In this document: in pieces, positions 30,709 to 38,863 of the stretch
How the letters are laid out: every line of letters begins with the position of its first letter
Position numbering within the stretch: position 1 is the stretch's first letter
Assembly (NCBI RefSeq): GCF_000770305.1
Contig: NZ_JNVB01000001.1
Location: forward strand, 62,001 to 126,000
From: Erwinia oleae
GTDB lineage: Bacteria > Pseudomonadota > Gammaproteobacteria > Enterobacterales > Enterobacteriaceae
Length of the DNA: 64,000 nt
Direction: 5' to 3'
Position numbers and translations under genes: made by a program
The notes under the pieces: model-generated
Seen by the model: only the letters and a program-made list of their open reading frames with translations
Told to the model about the DNA's origin: nothing
The model's database searches: none

Positions 30709-31505
30709 AACGTATCAATGCATTGACCATCGCCGGAACCGATCCCAGCGGCGGCGCGGGTATTCAGGCGGATCTGAAAACTTTTTCCGCGCTCGGCGCC
30801 TATGGCACCAGCGTGGTAACGGCACTGGTGGCGCAAAATACCCACGGCGTACAGGCAGTTCGCTATATCGATGCCGAATTCGTGGCGGCGCAGCTCGCCT
30901 CGGTGCTGGATGACGTGCGTATCGACAGCATTAAAATCGGCATGTTGGCGGAGAGCGGCATCATTGAAACGGTGGCAGAAAGCCTTAAAAGCGCGGCGGT
31001 TCCATGGATCGTGCTGGATACGGTGATGCTGGCAAAAAGCGGCGATGCGTTACTTTCTCCGCGCGCCGTGGCGACGCTGCGTGACAGGCTGTTGCCGATG
31101 GTTTCACTGATCACGCCAAATCTGCCTGAAGCCGCCACGCTGCTGGGCTGTTCACCGGCACAGAATGAAAAGGAGATGCGTCAACAGGGCATCGCGCTGC
31201 TCCGGCTGGGCTGCCAGGCGGTACTGATGAAGGGCGGGCACCTGAGCGATGCAGAAAGCCCCGACTGGCTGTTTACGCATGACAGGGAGCAGCGTTTCAG
31301 CGCGCCACGCGTGCCGACAAACAACACCCACGGCACCGGCTGTACGCTCTCTGCGGCGCTGGCGGCGCTGCGTCCCCGCCACAGCAACTGGGAATCAACG
31401 GTGCAGGAGGCAAAAACCTGGCTACAGGGCGCGCTGACGCAGGCGGATTCGCTGGAAGTCGGTAGCGGCATCGGCCCGGTTCACCACTTCTGGCAATGGT
31501 GGTAG
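30705..31505 (+). CDS. thiD: Hydroxymethylpyrimidine kinase / phosphomethylpyrimidine kinase
   Basis: A 266-residue ribokinase-fold enzyme, exactly the E. coli ThiD length. It phosphorylates HMP and HMP-P to HMP-PP for thiamine synthesis. Motifs: GTDPSGGAGIQADLKTF at the N terminus, VMLAKSGDALL, LITPNLPEAATLLG and the anion-hole segment NTHGTGCTLSAALAA. Start ATG 30705 overlaps the thiM-remnant stop (ATGA) and follows GGAGG. With the thiazole salvage kinase gone, this locus supplies only the pyrimidine branch. Confidence 0.96.
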   Translation: MKRINALTIAGTDPSGGAGIQADLKTFSALGAYGTSVVTALVAQNTHGVQAVRYIDAEFVAAQLASVLDDVRIDSIKIGMLAESGIIETVAESLKSAAVPWIVLDTVMLAKSGDALLSPRAVATLRDRLLPMVSLITPNLPEAATLLGCSPAQNEKEMRQQGIALLRLGCQAVLMKGGHLSDAESPDWLFTHDREQRFSAPRVPTNNTHGTGCTLSAALAALRPRHSNWESTVQEAKTWLQGALTQADSLEVGSGIGPVHHFWQWW

Positions 31506-31510
31506 CGACA

Positions 31511-31539
31511 CTTTTTCAGTCGGGAACGTTCTGAAAAAG
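31511..31539 (+). repeat. A/T-ended inverted repeat after thiD
   Basis: CTTTTTCAG (31511-31519) and CTGAAAAAG (31531-31539) form a 9-base stem with an 11-base loop, six bases after the thiD stop. The low GC content and lack of a following T-run make it an atypical terminator. It might be a protein-binding site or a weak terminator. Confidence 0.4.
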
Positions 31540-31604
31540 AGAATTACCGGTTTGCATCATGCGTGAGGCTGATGGTCAAAGTCGCCACTGTTGTCTGACG
31601 GTCG

Positions 31605-31634
31605 CTGACCTGCTTCTCACCGGGAGCAGGTCAG
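31605..31634 (-). repeat. Hairpin overlapping the rspR stop codon
   Basis: CTGACCTGCT (31605-31614) pairs perfectly with AGCAGGTCAG (31625-31634) around a 10-base loop; the right arm contains the rspR stop. No T-run follows on the minus strand, so it probably protects the 3' end or acts as a weak terminator. Confidence 0.5.
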
Positions 31635-32317
31635 GACTGCTCAAACCATTCGCTGTTTTGCTCGGCAATAGGGGTAATGGAGAAAATCATCTCCTGAAGA
31701 TGGCGCCGCAGTGCCTGTTCAGCCGCATCGGCATCTCTGGCGAGCAGCGCATGATAAATCTCTTCATGCTGCTGAATCAGACTCTCCGGCGGAGAAACTT
31801 TACTCAGGGTCAAAAAGCGCACCCGATCCATTGCCGCTTTAATGTTCTCCACCGTCTCCCACGCCAGTTCGCAGTTGATGCTTTGCGCAATCAGCCGATG
31901 ATAGTCGTCATCCAGCAGCAGAAAAGCCTGACTGTCGTGACGCGATGCGGCCATTCGCTGAAGCTGAAGATTATGCTCGAGGCTGGCAAGCGAGTCTGCG
32001 CCTGCCTCCAGCGCAGCGCGGCGTATTACCGCCACCTCGACGGCTTCGCGTATAAAACGGCCATCCGCCACGCGCTGCGCGGAGATCTTACGCACAAAGG
32101 TGCCACGCTGCGGCAGCACCTGCACCAGTCCGGCTTCCGCCAGCTTGATAAAGGCTTCTCTCACCGGCTGGCGCGATACGCTGAACCGTGAGGAAACCTC
32201 TTTTTCCGACAGCAGCGAGCCGGGCGGAATAGCGCAGGTCACAATATCCTGTCGCAGGAAGCGATAAATCTGCTGATTTACCGGCTCGGTAGCGGTAATA
32301 ACATAGGCAATCGACAT
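31631..32317 (-). CDS. rspR: GntR/FadR-type regulator RspR
   Basis: A 228-residue regulator, the same length as E. coli RspR (YdfH). The N-terminal winged helix contains PVNQQIYRFLRQDIVTC and LLSEKEVSSRFSVSRQPVREAF; the C-terminal FCD domain has the metal or ligand histidines in DDDYHRLIAQ and LIQQHEEIYHALL. RspR represses the rspAB operon in E. coli. Start ATG 32317 (MSIAYVITATEPVNQQ) is preferred; the frame is open to 32365. It lies last in the same-strand rsp gene array, 98 bases after the dehydrogenase gene. Confidence 0.92.
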   Translation of the reverse strand: MSIAYVITATEPVNQQIYRFLRQDIVTCAIPPGSLLSEKEVSSRFSVSRQPVREAFIKLAEAGLVQVLPQRGTFVRKISAQRVADGRFIREAVEVAVIRRAALEAGADSLASLEHNLQLQRMAASRHDSQAFLLLDDDYHRLIAQSINCELAWETVENIKAAMDRVRFLTLSKVSPPESLIQQHEEIYHALLARDADAAEQALRRHLQEMIFSITPIAEQNSEWFEQS

Positions 32318-32415
32318 TGGGCGATATCCGTATAGCGGATGGCCTGAGCCAGCCGCACAATGCATAAAAGCCTCAGTCTAAACAGCGCGCTGGCTGCGCG
32401 CCAGCGCTTATTGAC

Positions 32416-33876
32416 TCAGGCAGCCGATAGCGCCTGTTTCACCGTTTCTTTTGCGCCAAGCGTGGTGAGTTGCTGATAAAAATCATTAACGCGGGCGACA
32501 AATTTACCCTCGGTGGGCAAGTCTTCACCAAATATTGCATTCACTGCCAGCAAACCCGCCACGCGTGATTGATTTGACGACGTCTCAGCAACGATCTGCG
32601 CCAGCCTGTCACGCATAGGATCGTTAATCTCAATCGGTTCACCGTGCTCGTCCACGCCGCTGACGTAACGCATCCATCCCGCCACGCCCAGCGCGAGCAG
32701 CGTAAAGTCAGAACCGTTTCGCAGATGCCAGCGGATGCTGTCCAGCCAGCGCTGCGGCAGCTTTTGCGAGCCATCATTGGCGATTTGCGCGGTGCGATGC
32801 TTAATGGCACTATTTTCATAGCGGGCGATCAGCGAATCGGCATAGGCTGCCAAATCAACATCGGGCGTATGCAGCGTGGGCGCCTGTTCAGCCATCATCA
32901 GCTGACGCGCCGCCGTGCGAAAATGGGTGTCGGCCATACAATCGCTGATGTGCTGGTAACCGGCAAGATTGCCAAGGTAGGCGAGAAAAGAGTGGCTGCC
33001 GTTCAACATGCGCAGCTTCATCTCTTCATACGGCAGCACGTCGCTGACCAACTCCGCACCGGCTTTTTCCCACGCGGGGCGGCCGCTGACAAAGTTGTCC
33101 TCAATTACCCACTGAAAAAAAGGCTCGCAGGCCACGCCAACCGGATCGTCGCAGCCCAGTTTGTCACGCAGCACCGCGTGCGTTTCCCCGGTCATAGCCG
33201 GGACGATGCGGTCCACCATCGTGGAAGGGAAGGTGACATTTTCACCGATCCAGTCGGCCAGATCTGTATCCTGCTGCTTTGCCAGAGCGATCACCACGTT
33301 GCGGGTCACGTGACCATTTTCCGGCATGTTATCGCAGGACATGACGCTAAACGGCGGCAGCCCGCGCTCCCGACGACGACGCAGCGCGGCGACGATCAAA
33401 CCCGGCAGGGAATCAGGGGCATCGGGGTGAGCAATATCATGCGCGATAGCGGGATGCGTCAGGTTCAGTCTGCCGCTCGATGGCTCATGGCAGTAGGCTT
33501 TTTCCGTGACGGTCATGGAAACGATGGCGATATCCGGCTGGCTCATCGCGTCAATCACCGCATCAATGCCGTCTGAGCGTCCATGCAGGGCGGCGGTGAT
33601 CACGCCAACAACGCGGAGTGATATCTGCTCATCGGCCATTTCCGCCACGGAATAACAGTAGTTCTGCTGCTTCAGTGCCTGAATCAGTTCGCCGCTGTTG
33701 AGATTGACTTCGCAGTAGCCCCAGTCGCTCTGATGCGCGCTGGCCAGTTTATCGGTGCAGAGTGCCTGATGAGCGCGATGAAAAGCGCCGAAACCGATGT
33801 GCACCATGCGAGTGCGCAGTTTGCTGCGGTCATAATCGGGACGAATAATGTTACCGGGGTATTCAGATGAGAGCAT
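32416..33876 (-). CDS. ydfI: Mannitol dehydrogenase-family oxidoreductase (YdfI-like)
   Basis: A 486-residue polyol/aldonate dehydrogenase of the long-chain mannitol dehydrogenase family (UxuB, UxaB, MtlK relatives). It shows the N-terminal nucleotide-binding motif HIGFGAFHRAHQA, the family segment MTVTEKAY and the catalytic region KLRMLNGSHSFLAYLG with the conserved Lys. E. coli YdfI, next to rspR and rspAB, has the same length and is probably a fructuronate or related reductase. Together with RspA it suggests interconversion of sugar acids such as mannonate and fructuronate. Start ATG 33876 follows AAAGGA. The exact substrate is unknown. Confidence 0.88.
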   Translation of the reverse strand: MLSSEYPGNIIRPDYDRSKLRTRMVHIGFGAFHRAHQALCTDKLASAHQSDWGYCEVNLNSGELIQALKQQNYCYSVAEMADEQISLRVVGVITAALHGRSDGIDAVIDAMSQPDIAIVSMTVTEKAYCHEPSSGRLNLTHPAIAHDIAHPDAPDSLPGLIVAALRRRRERGLPPFSVMSCDNMPENGHVTRNVVIALAKQQDTDLADWIGENVTFPSTMVDRIVPAMTGETHAVLRDKLGCDDPVGVACEPFFQWVIEDNFVSGRPAWEKAGAELVSDVLPYEEMKLRMLNGSHSFLAYLGNLAGYQHISDCMADTHFRTAARQLMMAEQAPTLHTPDVDLAAYADSLIARYENSAIKHRTAQIANDGSQKLPQRWLDSIRWHLRNGSDFTLLALGVAGWMRYVSGVDEHGEPIEINDPMRDRLAQIVAETSSNQSRVAGLLAVNAIFGEDLPTEGKFVARVNDFYQQLTTLGAKETVKQALSAA

Positions 33877-33924
33877 AGTGTGTCCTTTCTCAGCCAGGGC
33901 GCGGACTGCCGCGCCCTGTGATGT

Positions 33925-35208
33925 TCAAACTGAAACCGCTTTGTTTTGCGTTTTCGGATTTTTGATAACAAACAGCACCAGCAGCGCGCCCAGCGCGGCA
34001 ACAACACCCGCCAGTACAAAGGCGCTGTCAAACTTGCCGGTATGATGCACGATGTAGCCGGTCACGATGGGGCCGACAATACCTGAAACACTGCCGATCA
34101 GATGAATAAAACCGCTGATGCCGCCAACGCGGCTTTTGTGTACCACGTCCTGAATAATAGCCCAGTAAATTGCGCCGGTGATATAGAGGAAGAAGATGGA
34201 CACCGACATTAACATCACCGCCGGATAGACACCTTTTACCGATCCCGCCAGCGCGACGCATATCGCCGCCGCCAGCAGCGAGGTCACCAGCACGATTTTG
34301 CGCGACAGCAGCAGTTTGCCGGTGATGTTGAATATTTTGTCTGAAATCCAGCCGCCCAGCGCCAGACCGACGAAACCGACGATCCAGGGGATCATGGTCG
34401 TCATACTCATCGATTTAATATCAAGGTTATGCGCCTGTACCAGATAGGCCGGGAACCAGCTCAGGAAAAAGAACAGGATGTAGTTGTAACAGAAGAAGGC
34501 GAAAGCGGTCACCAGGATGATCGGCTGACGCAGGTAGTAGCCAAGTCCATGTGCGGCATGGGACAGTTCTTCCTCAGGGCTGGTCTGCTCTTCTTTCAAT
34601 GACGCAATCAGCGTGCGCTCTTCTTCGCTGACGCGACGGCTTTTCAGCGGGTTGTCCGACGCGATAAAGAACCAAATCACCATCCAGACGATACCGATTG
34701 CGCAGATGATCACAAACGCCGGACGCCAGCCGAAGGCGAGGGCAAGGTAACCTATAATCGGACCGGCTACGGCGCCGCCCAGCGGTGAACCGGCACTGAG
34801 GAAGCCCATTGCGGTAGCCGCCTGTTTTTTCGGGAACCAACCGTTGATGGCTTTGTTTGCCGAGGCACAGATTGGCCCTTCCGCCATGCCGAACATTACG
34901 CGGAGGATCAACATCGACCAGAAACCAGTAGCCAGCGCGGTAAAGCCGCACATCAGCGACCACATGCCCACCGCGACGCCCATGACGATGGTCGGGCCGA
35001 ATTTGTCCGTTGCCAGGCCACCGATAAAGTTAAACAGCGCATAGCCGAAGAAGAAACTACCGAAGATCAGACCGAACTGTTCGGCGTTAAGCATTAAATC
35101 TTTCTCGATCATCGGTACGGTCAGCGACAGCGCGACGCGATCGAGATAGTTGATCATGTAGACGAAAAACAGCAGCAGTACTATTGTCCAGCGGAGGTTC
35201 TTAAACAT
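33925..35208 (-). CDS. MFS sugar-acid transporter (anion:cation symporter family)
   Basis: A 427-residue transporter with 12 predicted helices and the GudP/GarP/ExuT-type signature: FVYMINYLDRVALSLTVPMI at the N terminus, then GLATDKFGP and GMAEGPICASANKAINGWFP. Relatives carry hexuronates, glucarate, galactonate and similar acids, which fits import of the substrate of RspA, RspB and YdfI. In E. coli the corresponding position holds the MFS gene ydfJ, usually described as truncated or disrupted in K-12, whereas this copy is full length. Start ATG 35208. Confidence 0.9.
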   Translation of the reverse strand: MFKNLRWTIVLLLFFVYMINYLDRVALSLTVPMIEKDLMLNAEQFGLIFGSFFFGYALFNFIGGLATDKFGPTIVMGVAVGMWSLMCGFTALATGFWSMLILRVMFGMAEGPICASANKAINGWFPKKQAATAMGFLSAGSPLGGAVAGPIIGYLALAFGWRPAFVIICAIGIVWMVIWFFIASDNPLKSRRVSEEERTLIASLKEEQTSPEEELSHAAHGLGYYLRQPIILVTAFAFFCYNYILFFFLSWFPAYLVQAHNLDIKSMSMTTMIPWIVGFVGLALGGWISDKIFNITGKLLLSRKIVLVTSLLAAAICVALAGSVKGVYPAVMLMSVSIFFLYITGAIYWAIIQDVVHKSRVGGISGFIHLIGSVSGIVGPIVTGYIVHHTGKFDSAFVLAGVVAALGALLVLFVIKNPKTQNKAVSV

Positions 35209-35277
35209 AGTTATGCCTCGTTATATTTATCGTAGGAGGTAAGGAATTATGCGCCGTGCAGGCCGGCGCGTCTGGTG

Positions 35278-36288
35278 TTAACTAATGGCTAAAATAACCT
35301 TGCAGCAGCGTCGGGGATCTTTTTCAAACAGCGTCATCGCCTGCTCAATCTCGTTCAACGGCAGGGTGTGGGTTACCAGTTTTTCCGGGTGGATCAGCCC
35401 TTTTTCCATCCACTCAATCACGGCCGGGAAGCGATGGCTGTTGAGACGGGAAGTAAACAGCGACAGCTCTTTACTGGTCAGGCTCTGCTGTGTGATGGTG
35501 CAGGCATCGCCGGAAAAACCGAGCAGGCCGATGCGTCCGGCCGGTGAGGCGATGGCCGCGGCCTCGCTCAAAATAGAAGGATGGCAGGCGGCGTCGATGA
35601 TGATGGTAGGCTTTATGCCTTCAAGCTGCGCCGCCAGCGGGATTTCACTGTTATCCAATACCCGGTCCGCACCATTGTCTTTCGCCAGCGCCAGCCGTTC
35701 GCTGAGGCGATCGACAACAATCACTTCACGAACGTTGTAGACACCTTTCAGCACCTGAATGGCGGTCAGGCCCATCGGCCCGGCGCCATAAATCAGCGCC
35801 ACGTCATTGGGCTGCGGCTTAAGAAAGGCGGTGATATTGGCCGCAATGGTAAACGGCTCCACCAGGCTGGCGAAGTGGTCAGGAATGCTCTCCGGCAGGC
35901 GATACGCGTTGGCGGCGGGCGCGACGGCGTATTCGCTGAAGCCGCCGTCACGATGCACGCCAATCACCTGAAGCTCGCTACAGACGTTAGGGCGGCCAAC
36001 GGAGCAGGGGTAGCAGTGACCGCAGCTCACGACCGGATCGACCGCGACGCGCTCACCGATGCGCGCCGGGGAGACGCCTTCGCCCACCGCATCAATCAGG
36101 CCAAAAAACTCATGGCCGATAACGCGCGGATAGCGCGCAAACGGGTTGTGTCCATGCCAGATATGCACGTCGGAACCGCAGATGCTGGCATAGTGAACTT
36201 TCACCCGCACCTCACCTGCTGTCGGCTCAGGCAGCGGACGCTCCTGAAGCGTCAGCGTGCCGGGACATTCAATTACCACACTTTTCAT
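35278..36288 (-). CDS. rspB: Zinc-type alcohol dehydrogenase RspB
   Basis: A 336-residue medium-chain zinc dehydrogenase, clearly RspB: SICGSDVHIWHGHNPFARYP, RVIGHEFFGLIDAVGEGV, and the structural zinc loop CGHCYPCSVGRPNVC are nearly identical to E. coli. The Rossmann motif is GAGPMGLTAIQV. RspB was found with RspA in E. coli as an activity that lowers stationary-phase sigma S induction, but biochemically it is likely a sugar-acid or polyol (for example L-gulonate or idonate type) dehydrogenase. Start ATG 36288 follows GAGGAGATCGCT; 18 bases after rspA. Confidence 0.93.
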   Translation of the reverse strand: MKSVVIECPGTLTLQERPLPEPTAGEVRVKVHYASICGSDVHIWHGHNPFARYPRVIGHEFFGLIDAVGEGVSPARIGERVAVDPVVSCGHCYPCSVGRPNVCSELQVIGVHRDGGFSEYAVAPAANAYRLPESIPDHFASLVEPFTIAANITAFLKPQPNDVALIYGAGPMGLTAIQVLKGVYNVREVIVVDRLSERLALAKDNGADRVLDNSEIPLAAQLEGIKPTIIIDAACHPSILSEAAAIASPAGRIGLLGFSGDACTITQQSLTSKELSLFTSRLNSHRFPAVIEWMEKGLIHPEKLVTHTLPLNEIEQAMTLFEKDPRRCCKVILAIS

Positions 36289-36306
36289 AGCGATCTCCTC
36301 GTCCTT

Positions 36307-37521
36307 TTACCAGTTCCACAGCGTGCCGTCTTCGAGGCGCGCAACCGGCAGGTAGGCAGGCTCGTAGGGATACTTCGCCGCCAGCTTCTCGTCGAACTCA
36401 ATGCCAAGGCCTGGCTTGTCGCCAGGATGCATGTAGCCGTTATCGAATGTCCAGTTGTGCCGGAAGACTTCCATCATCTGCTCGGAGTAACCCATATATT
36501 CCTGCACGCCGAAGTTTGGCACCCAGAGATCAAAATGCAGCGCGGCGGCCATACAAATCGGCGAAAGATCGGACGGGCCATGAGAGCCGGTGCGCACCTG
36601 GTAAAGGGAGGCGAAATCGGCGATACGGCGCATGCCGGTAATGCCGCCGGCGTGAGTAATGGTGGTGCGGATATAGTCGATCAGCTGCTCTTCGATCAGC
36701 TGCTTACAGTCCCAGATGCTGTTGAATACTTCGCCAACGGCAATCGGCGTGACGGTGTGCTGACGGATCAGACGGAAGCACTCCTGATTTTCGGCAGGCG
36801 TGGGATCTTCCATCCAGAACAGGCGTGAATCCTCGATGCTTTTACCAAAGCGTGCCGCCTCAATCGGCGTCAGGCGATGGTGCATATCGTGCAGCAGATG
36901 TTCTTCGAAGCCGAACCTGTCGCGGATTTTTTCAAACAGCTTCGGCGTGAAGTCGAGATACTTCTCTGTTGACCAGAGCTGTTCTTCCGGCCAGTTGCCT
37001 TTCGTAGCGGGTTCGTAGGCCAGGCCTTTACCCTTCGCCATGCCGTAGGTGGTTTTCATGCCCGGTACGCCGCATTGCGCACGAATGGCCTTAAAGCCCA
37101 TCTCTTTGTGTCTGGCATAGTCGTCAATAACTTCATCCACGCTGTGGCCGGTGGTATGACAGTAAACCATCACGCCGGTACGCGAGGCGCCGCCCAGAAG
37201 CTGGTAAACCGGCATATTGGCCGCTTTACCTTTGATGTCCCACAGCGCCTGATCTACCGCCGAAATGGCGGACATGGTCACCGGCCCGCGCCGCCAGTAG
37301 GCGCCCTTATAGAAGAACTGCCAGATGTCCTCAATCTGATGGGCATCGCGGCCAATCAGCTGCGGGCAAACGTGATCTTTCAGGTAGGAAGCGACCGGCA
37401 GCTCGCGGCCGTTCAGCGTGGCGTCGCCAATACCGGTTAAACCCTGGTCGGTGGTGATTTTAACCGTCACGAAATTCCTGCCGGGGCAGGTGACAAAGAC
37501 TTCAGCGTGGGTAATTTTCAT
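36307..37521 (-). CDS. rspA: RspA, mannonate dehydratase-family enolase superfamily protein
   Basis: A 404-residue protein, the exact E. coli RspA length. It is an enolase-superfamily enzyme of the ManD subgroup, with the N-terminal capping segment [20 protein letters not shown], metal-ligand region [22 protein letters not shown] and the THAGGIT segment. ManD proteins dehydrate D-mannonate and/or D-gluconate to 2-keto-3-deoxygluconate, some with low efficiency. Start ATG 37521 matches the E. coli N terminus; the frame is open 20 codons upstream. First gene of the rsp operon. Confidence 0.94.
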   Translation of the reverse strand: MKITHAEVFVTCPGRNFVTVKITTDQGLTGIGDATLNGRELPVASYLKDHVCPQLIGRDAHQIEDIWQFFYKGAYWRRGPVTMSAISAVDQALWDIKGKAANMPVYQLLGGASRTGVMVYCHTTGHSVDEVIDDYARHKEMGFKAIRAQCGVPGMKTTYGMAKGKGLAYEPATKGNWPEEQLWSTEKYLDFTPKLFEKIRDRFGFEEHLLHDMHHRLTPIEAARFGKSIEDSRLFWMEDPTPAENQECFRLIRQHTVTPIAVGEVFNSIWDCKQLIEEQLIDYIRTTITHAGGITGMRRIADFASLYQVRTGSHGPSDLSPICMAAALHFDLWVPNFGVQEYMGYSEQMMEVFRHNWTFDNGYMHPGDKPGLGIEFDEKLAAKYPYEPAYLPVARLEDGTLWNW

Positions 37522-37560
37522 CTCTTTGATCCTTATATGAAGCAATGAAATAAACCTACG

Positions 37561-37614
37561 CTTTGACGTACTACCATACAAGTAAGGCGTGCTGAATGTT
37601 CGACGGCGATCACA
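37561..37614 (-). promoter_or_regulatory. Possible RspR operator and weak CRP site upstream of rspA
   Basis: On the minus strand, CTTGTATGGTAGTACGTC contains GTA-N6-TAC, the kind of short inverted repeat bound by FadR-type GntR proteins. On the plus strand, TTCGA-N6-TCACA (37599-37614) matches one half of a CRP site perfectly and three of five bases of the other. Both are suggestions only. Confidence 0.35.
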
Positions 37615-37720
37615 TTTGTTGGTCAGAAGGGTTGATTGTTAAATTAATGTTTAATGTGGCGCTGATGCAGCCCTTGTCACGGGTGAGGGCCGCTAAAGAA
37701 CGGCCCTGAGAATAGGGGAA

Positions 37721-38623
37721 TTAAGCGAGCAGGGGACAGGAGGGCGGCAAACGGCAGGCGAGCGCGGCAGGGATCACTTCAATGTGGAACGAAGTGCCGC
37801 TGAGCGGTTCGCCGTCGAGGTTGAAGGTCATTTCATGAGGCGCACGGATTTCAAGCCACGGCAACGAGGCGCGGACAATATTGGGATTGTCATCGTCGCC
37901 GCCAATCACTGAATTAAACAGCGCCGGAAGAAGTTCTCGGGAGGTCACGATGCTGACCTCTAAATGGCCATCGTTGATCAACGCGGCGGGACAAAGTCGC
38001 TGACCACCGCCCGCCTGGCGGCCGTTGCCGATACCGATCACCAGCGCGTCGCCCTGCCAGGCAAAGTCAGGTCCGCTCAGTTCACAGCTATCTGCTTTCA
38101 GTGCATCCATGCGTATCAGGCCGTGAATAAAATAGGAAACACCACCAAGAGCGGACTTTAACTTCTCCGGCGTTTCGGTGGTGATACGGGTGCCGAATCC
38201 TCCGGTCGCCATATTGATAAAATAGCGCGTCTGGTTGACGCGCGCTAAATCAATGGGCTGTGCCTTGCCAAACACCGCCAGACGCAGTGCCGCCTCCATT
38301 GTTTCAGGGATACCCGCGCTGGTGGCAAAGTCATTGGCGGTGCCGAGTGGGATAATGCCCAGCACCGGCCGCTGTCCTTCAGGCAGGCCCGCCAGCGCGG
38401 TGGCCACTTCGTTGATGGTGCCATCGCCGCCGCCTGCCACGACCGTTGTGGCCTGTAACGCTACGGCCTCGTTCACATAGCGCTCGCCGTCGCCATATTC
38501 CCAGGTTACCCGAACCTCAATGGGCAAATTTTCCCTGCGCAGCGTGACAATGGCCTCGCGCAGGGCTTCATTTCCTGCTCCTTTGCCGTTCAGAATGAGC
38601 AGCGTGAGCGAATGTTTATCCAT
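37721..38623 (-). CDS. yegS: Lipid kinase YegS
   Basis: A 300-residue diacylglycerol-kinase-fold enzyme with the nucleotide motif [14 protein letters not shown] (about residue 62), [11 protein letters not shown] and the C-terminal LDGEPL, all diagnostic of YegS. E. coli YegS phosphorylates phosphatidylglycerol in vitro; its physiological role is unclear. Start ATG 38623. An unaccompanied hairpin (AGGGCCG 37686-37692 with CGGCCCT 37701-37707) lies just beyond its stop. Confidence 0.94.
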   Translation of the reverse strand: MDKHSLTLLILNGKGAGNEALREAIVTLRRENLPIEVRVTWEYGDGERYVNEAVALQATTVVAGGGDGTINEVATALAGLPEGQRPVLGIIPLGTANDFATSAGIPETMEAALRLAVFGKAQPIDLARVNQTRYFINMATGGFGTRITTETPEKLKSALGGVSYFIHGLIRMDALKADSCELSGPDFAWQGDALVIGIGNGRQAGGGQRLCPAALINDGHLEVSIVTSRELLPALFNSVIGGDDDNPNIVRASLPWLEIRAPHEMTFNLDGEPLSGTSFHIEVIPAALACRLPPSCPLLA

Positions 38624-38716
38624 AGAGTCTGTCCGGTTAGTGCAGGCCGCACGGGCCTGAGATGCATCATTTATAGCATATTTGAAAGCATCCGGTTAAG
38701 GCATGGACGAAACCGG

Positions 38717-38803
38717 AAAAAGAAAAGCCCGACCGGGGGAGCCGGTCGGGCCAAGGAGGTGGTACGAGATCACGCTGCTGTTTAGAATTACTCATTGTAA
38801 GCA
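38717..38803 (-). ncRNA. cyaR: CyaR (RyeE) small regulatory RNA
   Basis: Minus-strand sequence downstream of yegQ contains ACCACCTCCTTGG, the conserved CyaR seed, directly before a strong terminator (CCCGACCGG pairing with CCGGTCGGG, then TTTTCTTTTT). A TATCAT -10 box (38810-38815) puts the 5' end at about 38803 and the length at about 87 nt, as in E. coli CyaR. The synteny next to yegQ is also the same. CyaR is Hfq-dependent and represses ompX, nadE, luxS and others by pairing at their ribosome sites. The 5' half differs from the E. coli sequence. Ends are estimated from promoter and terminator. Confidence 0.88.
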
Positions 38804-38836
38804 GGCAGCATGATAACGAGAAAACGACCTGCGGAG

Positions 38837-38852
38837 TGTGATCGAATTCTAA
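38837..38852 (-). promoter_or_regulatory. CRP site of the cyaR promoter
   Basis: TGTGA (38837-38841) with TCTAA (38848-38852) across 6 bases; on the minus strand it reads TTAGA-N6-TCACA. It is centred about 41 bases upstream of the predicted cyaR 5' end, the position of a class II CRP activator site. E. coli cyaR is known to be CRP-activated. Confidence 0.75.
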
Positions 38853-38863
38853 TATCCGTCACA

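Noticed and set aside
35581-36828. 415-codon plus-strand frame opposite rspB and rspA
   Set aside because: It spans two real genes on the other strand, and its translation resembles no protein family.
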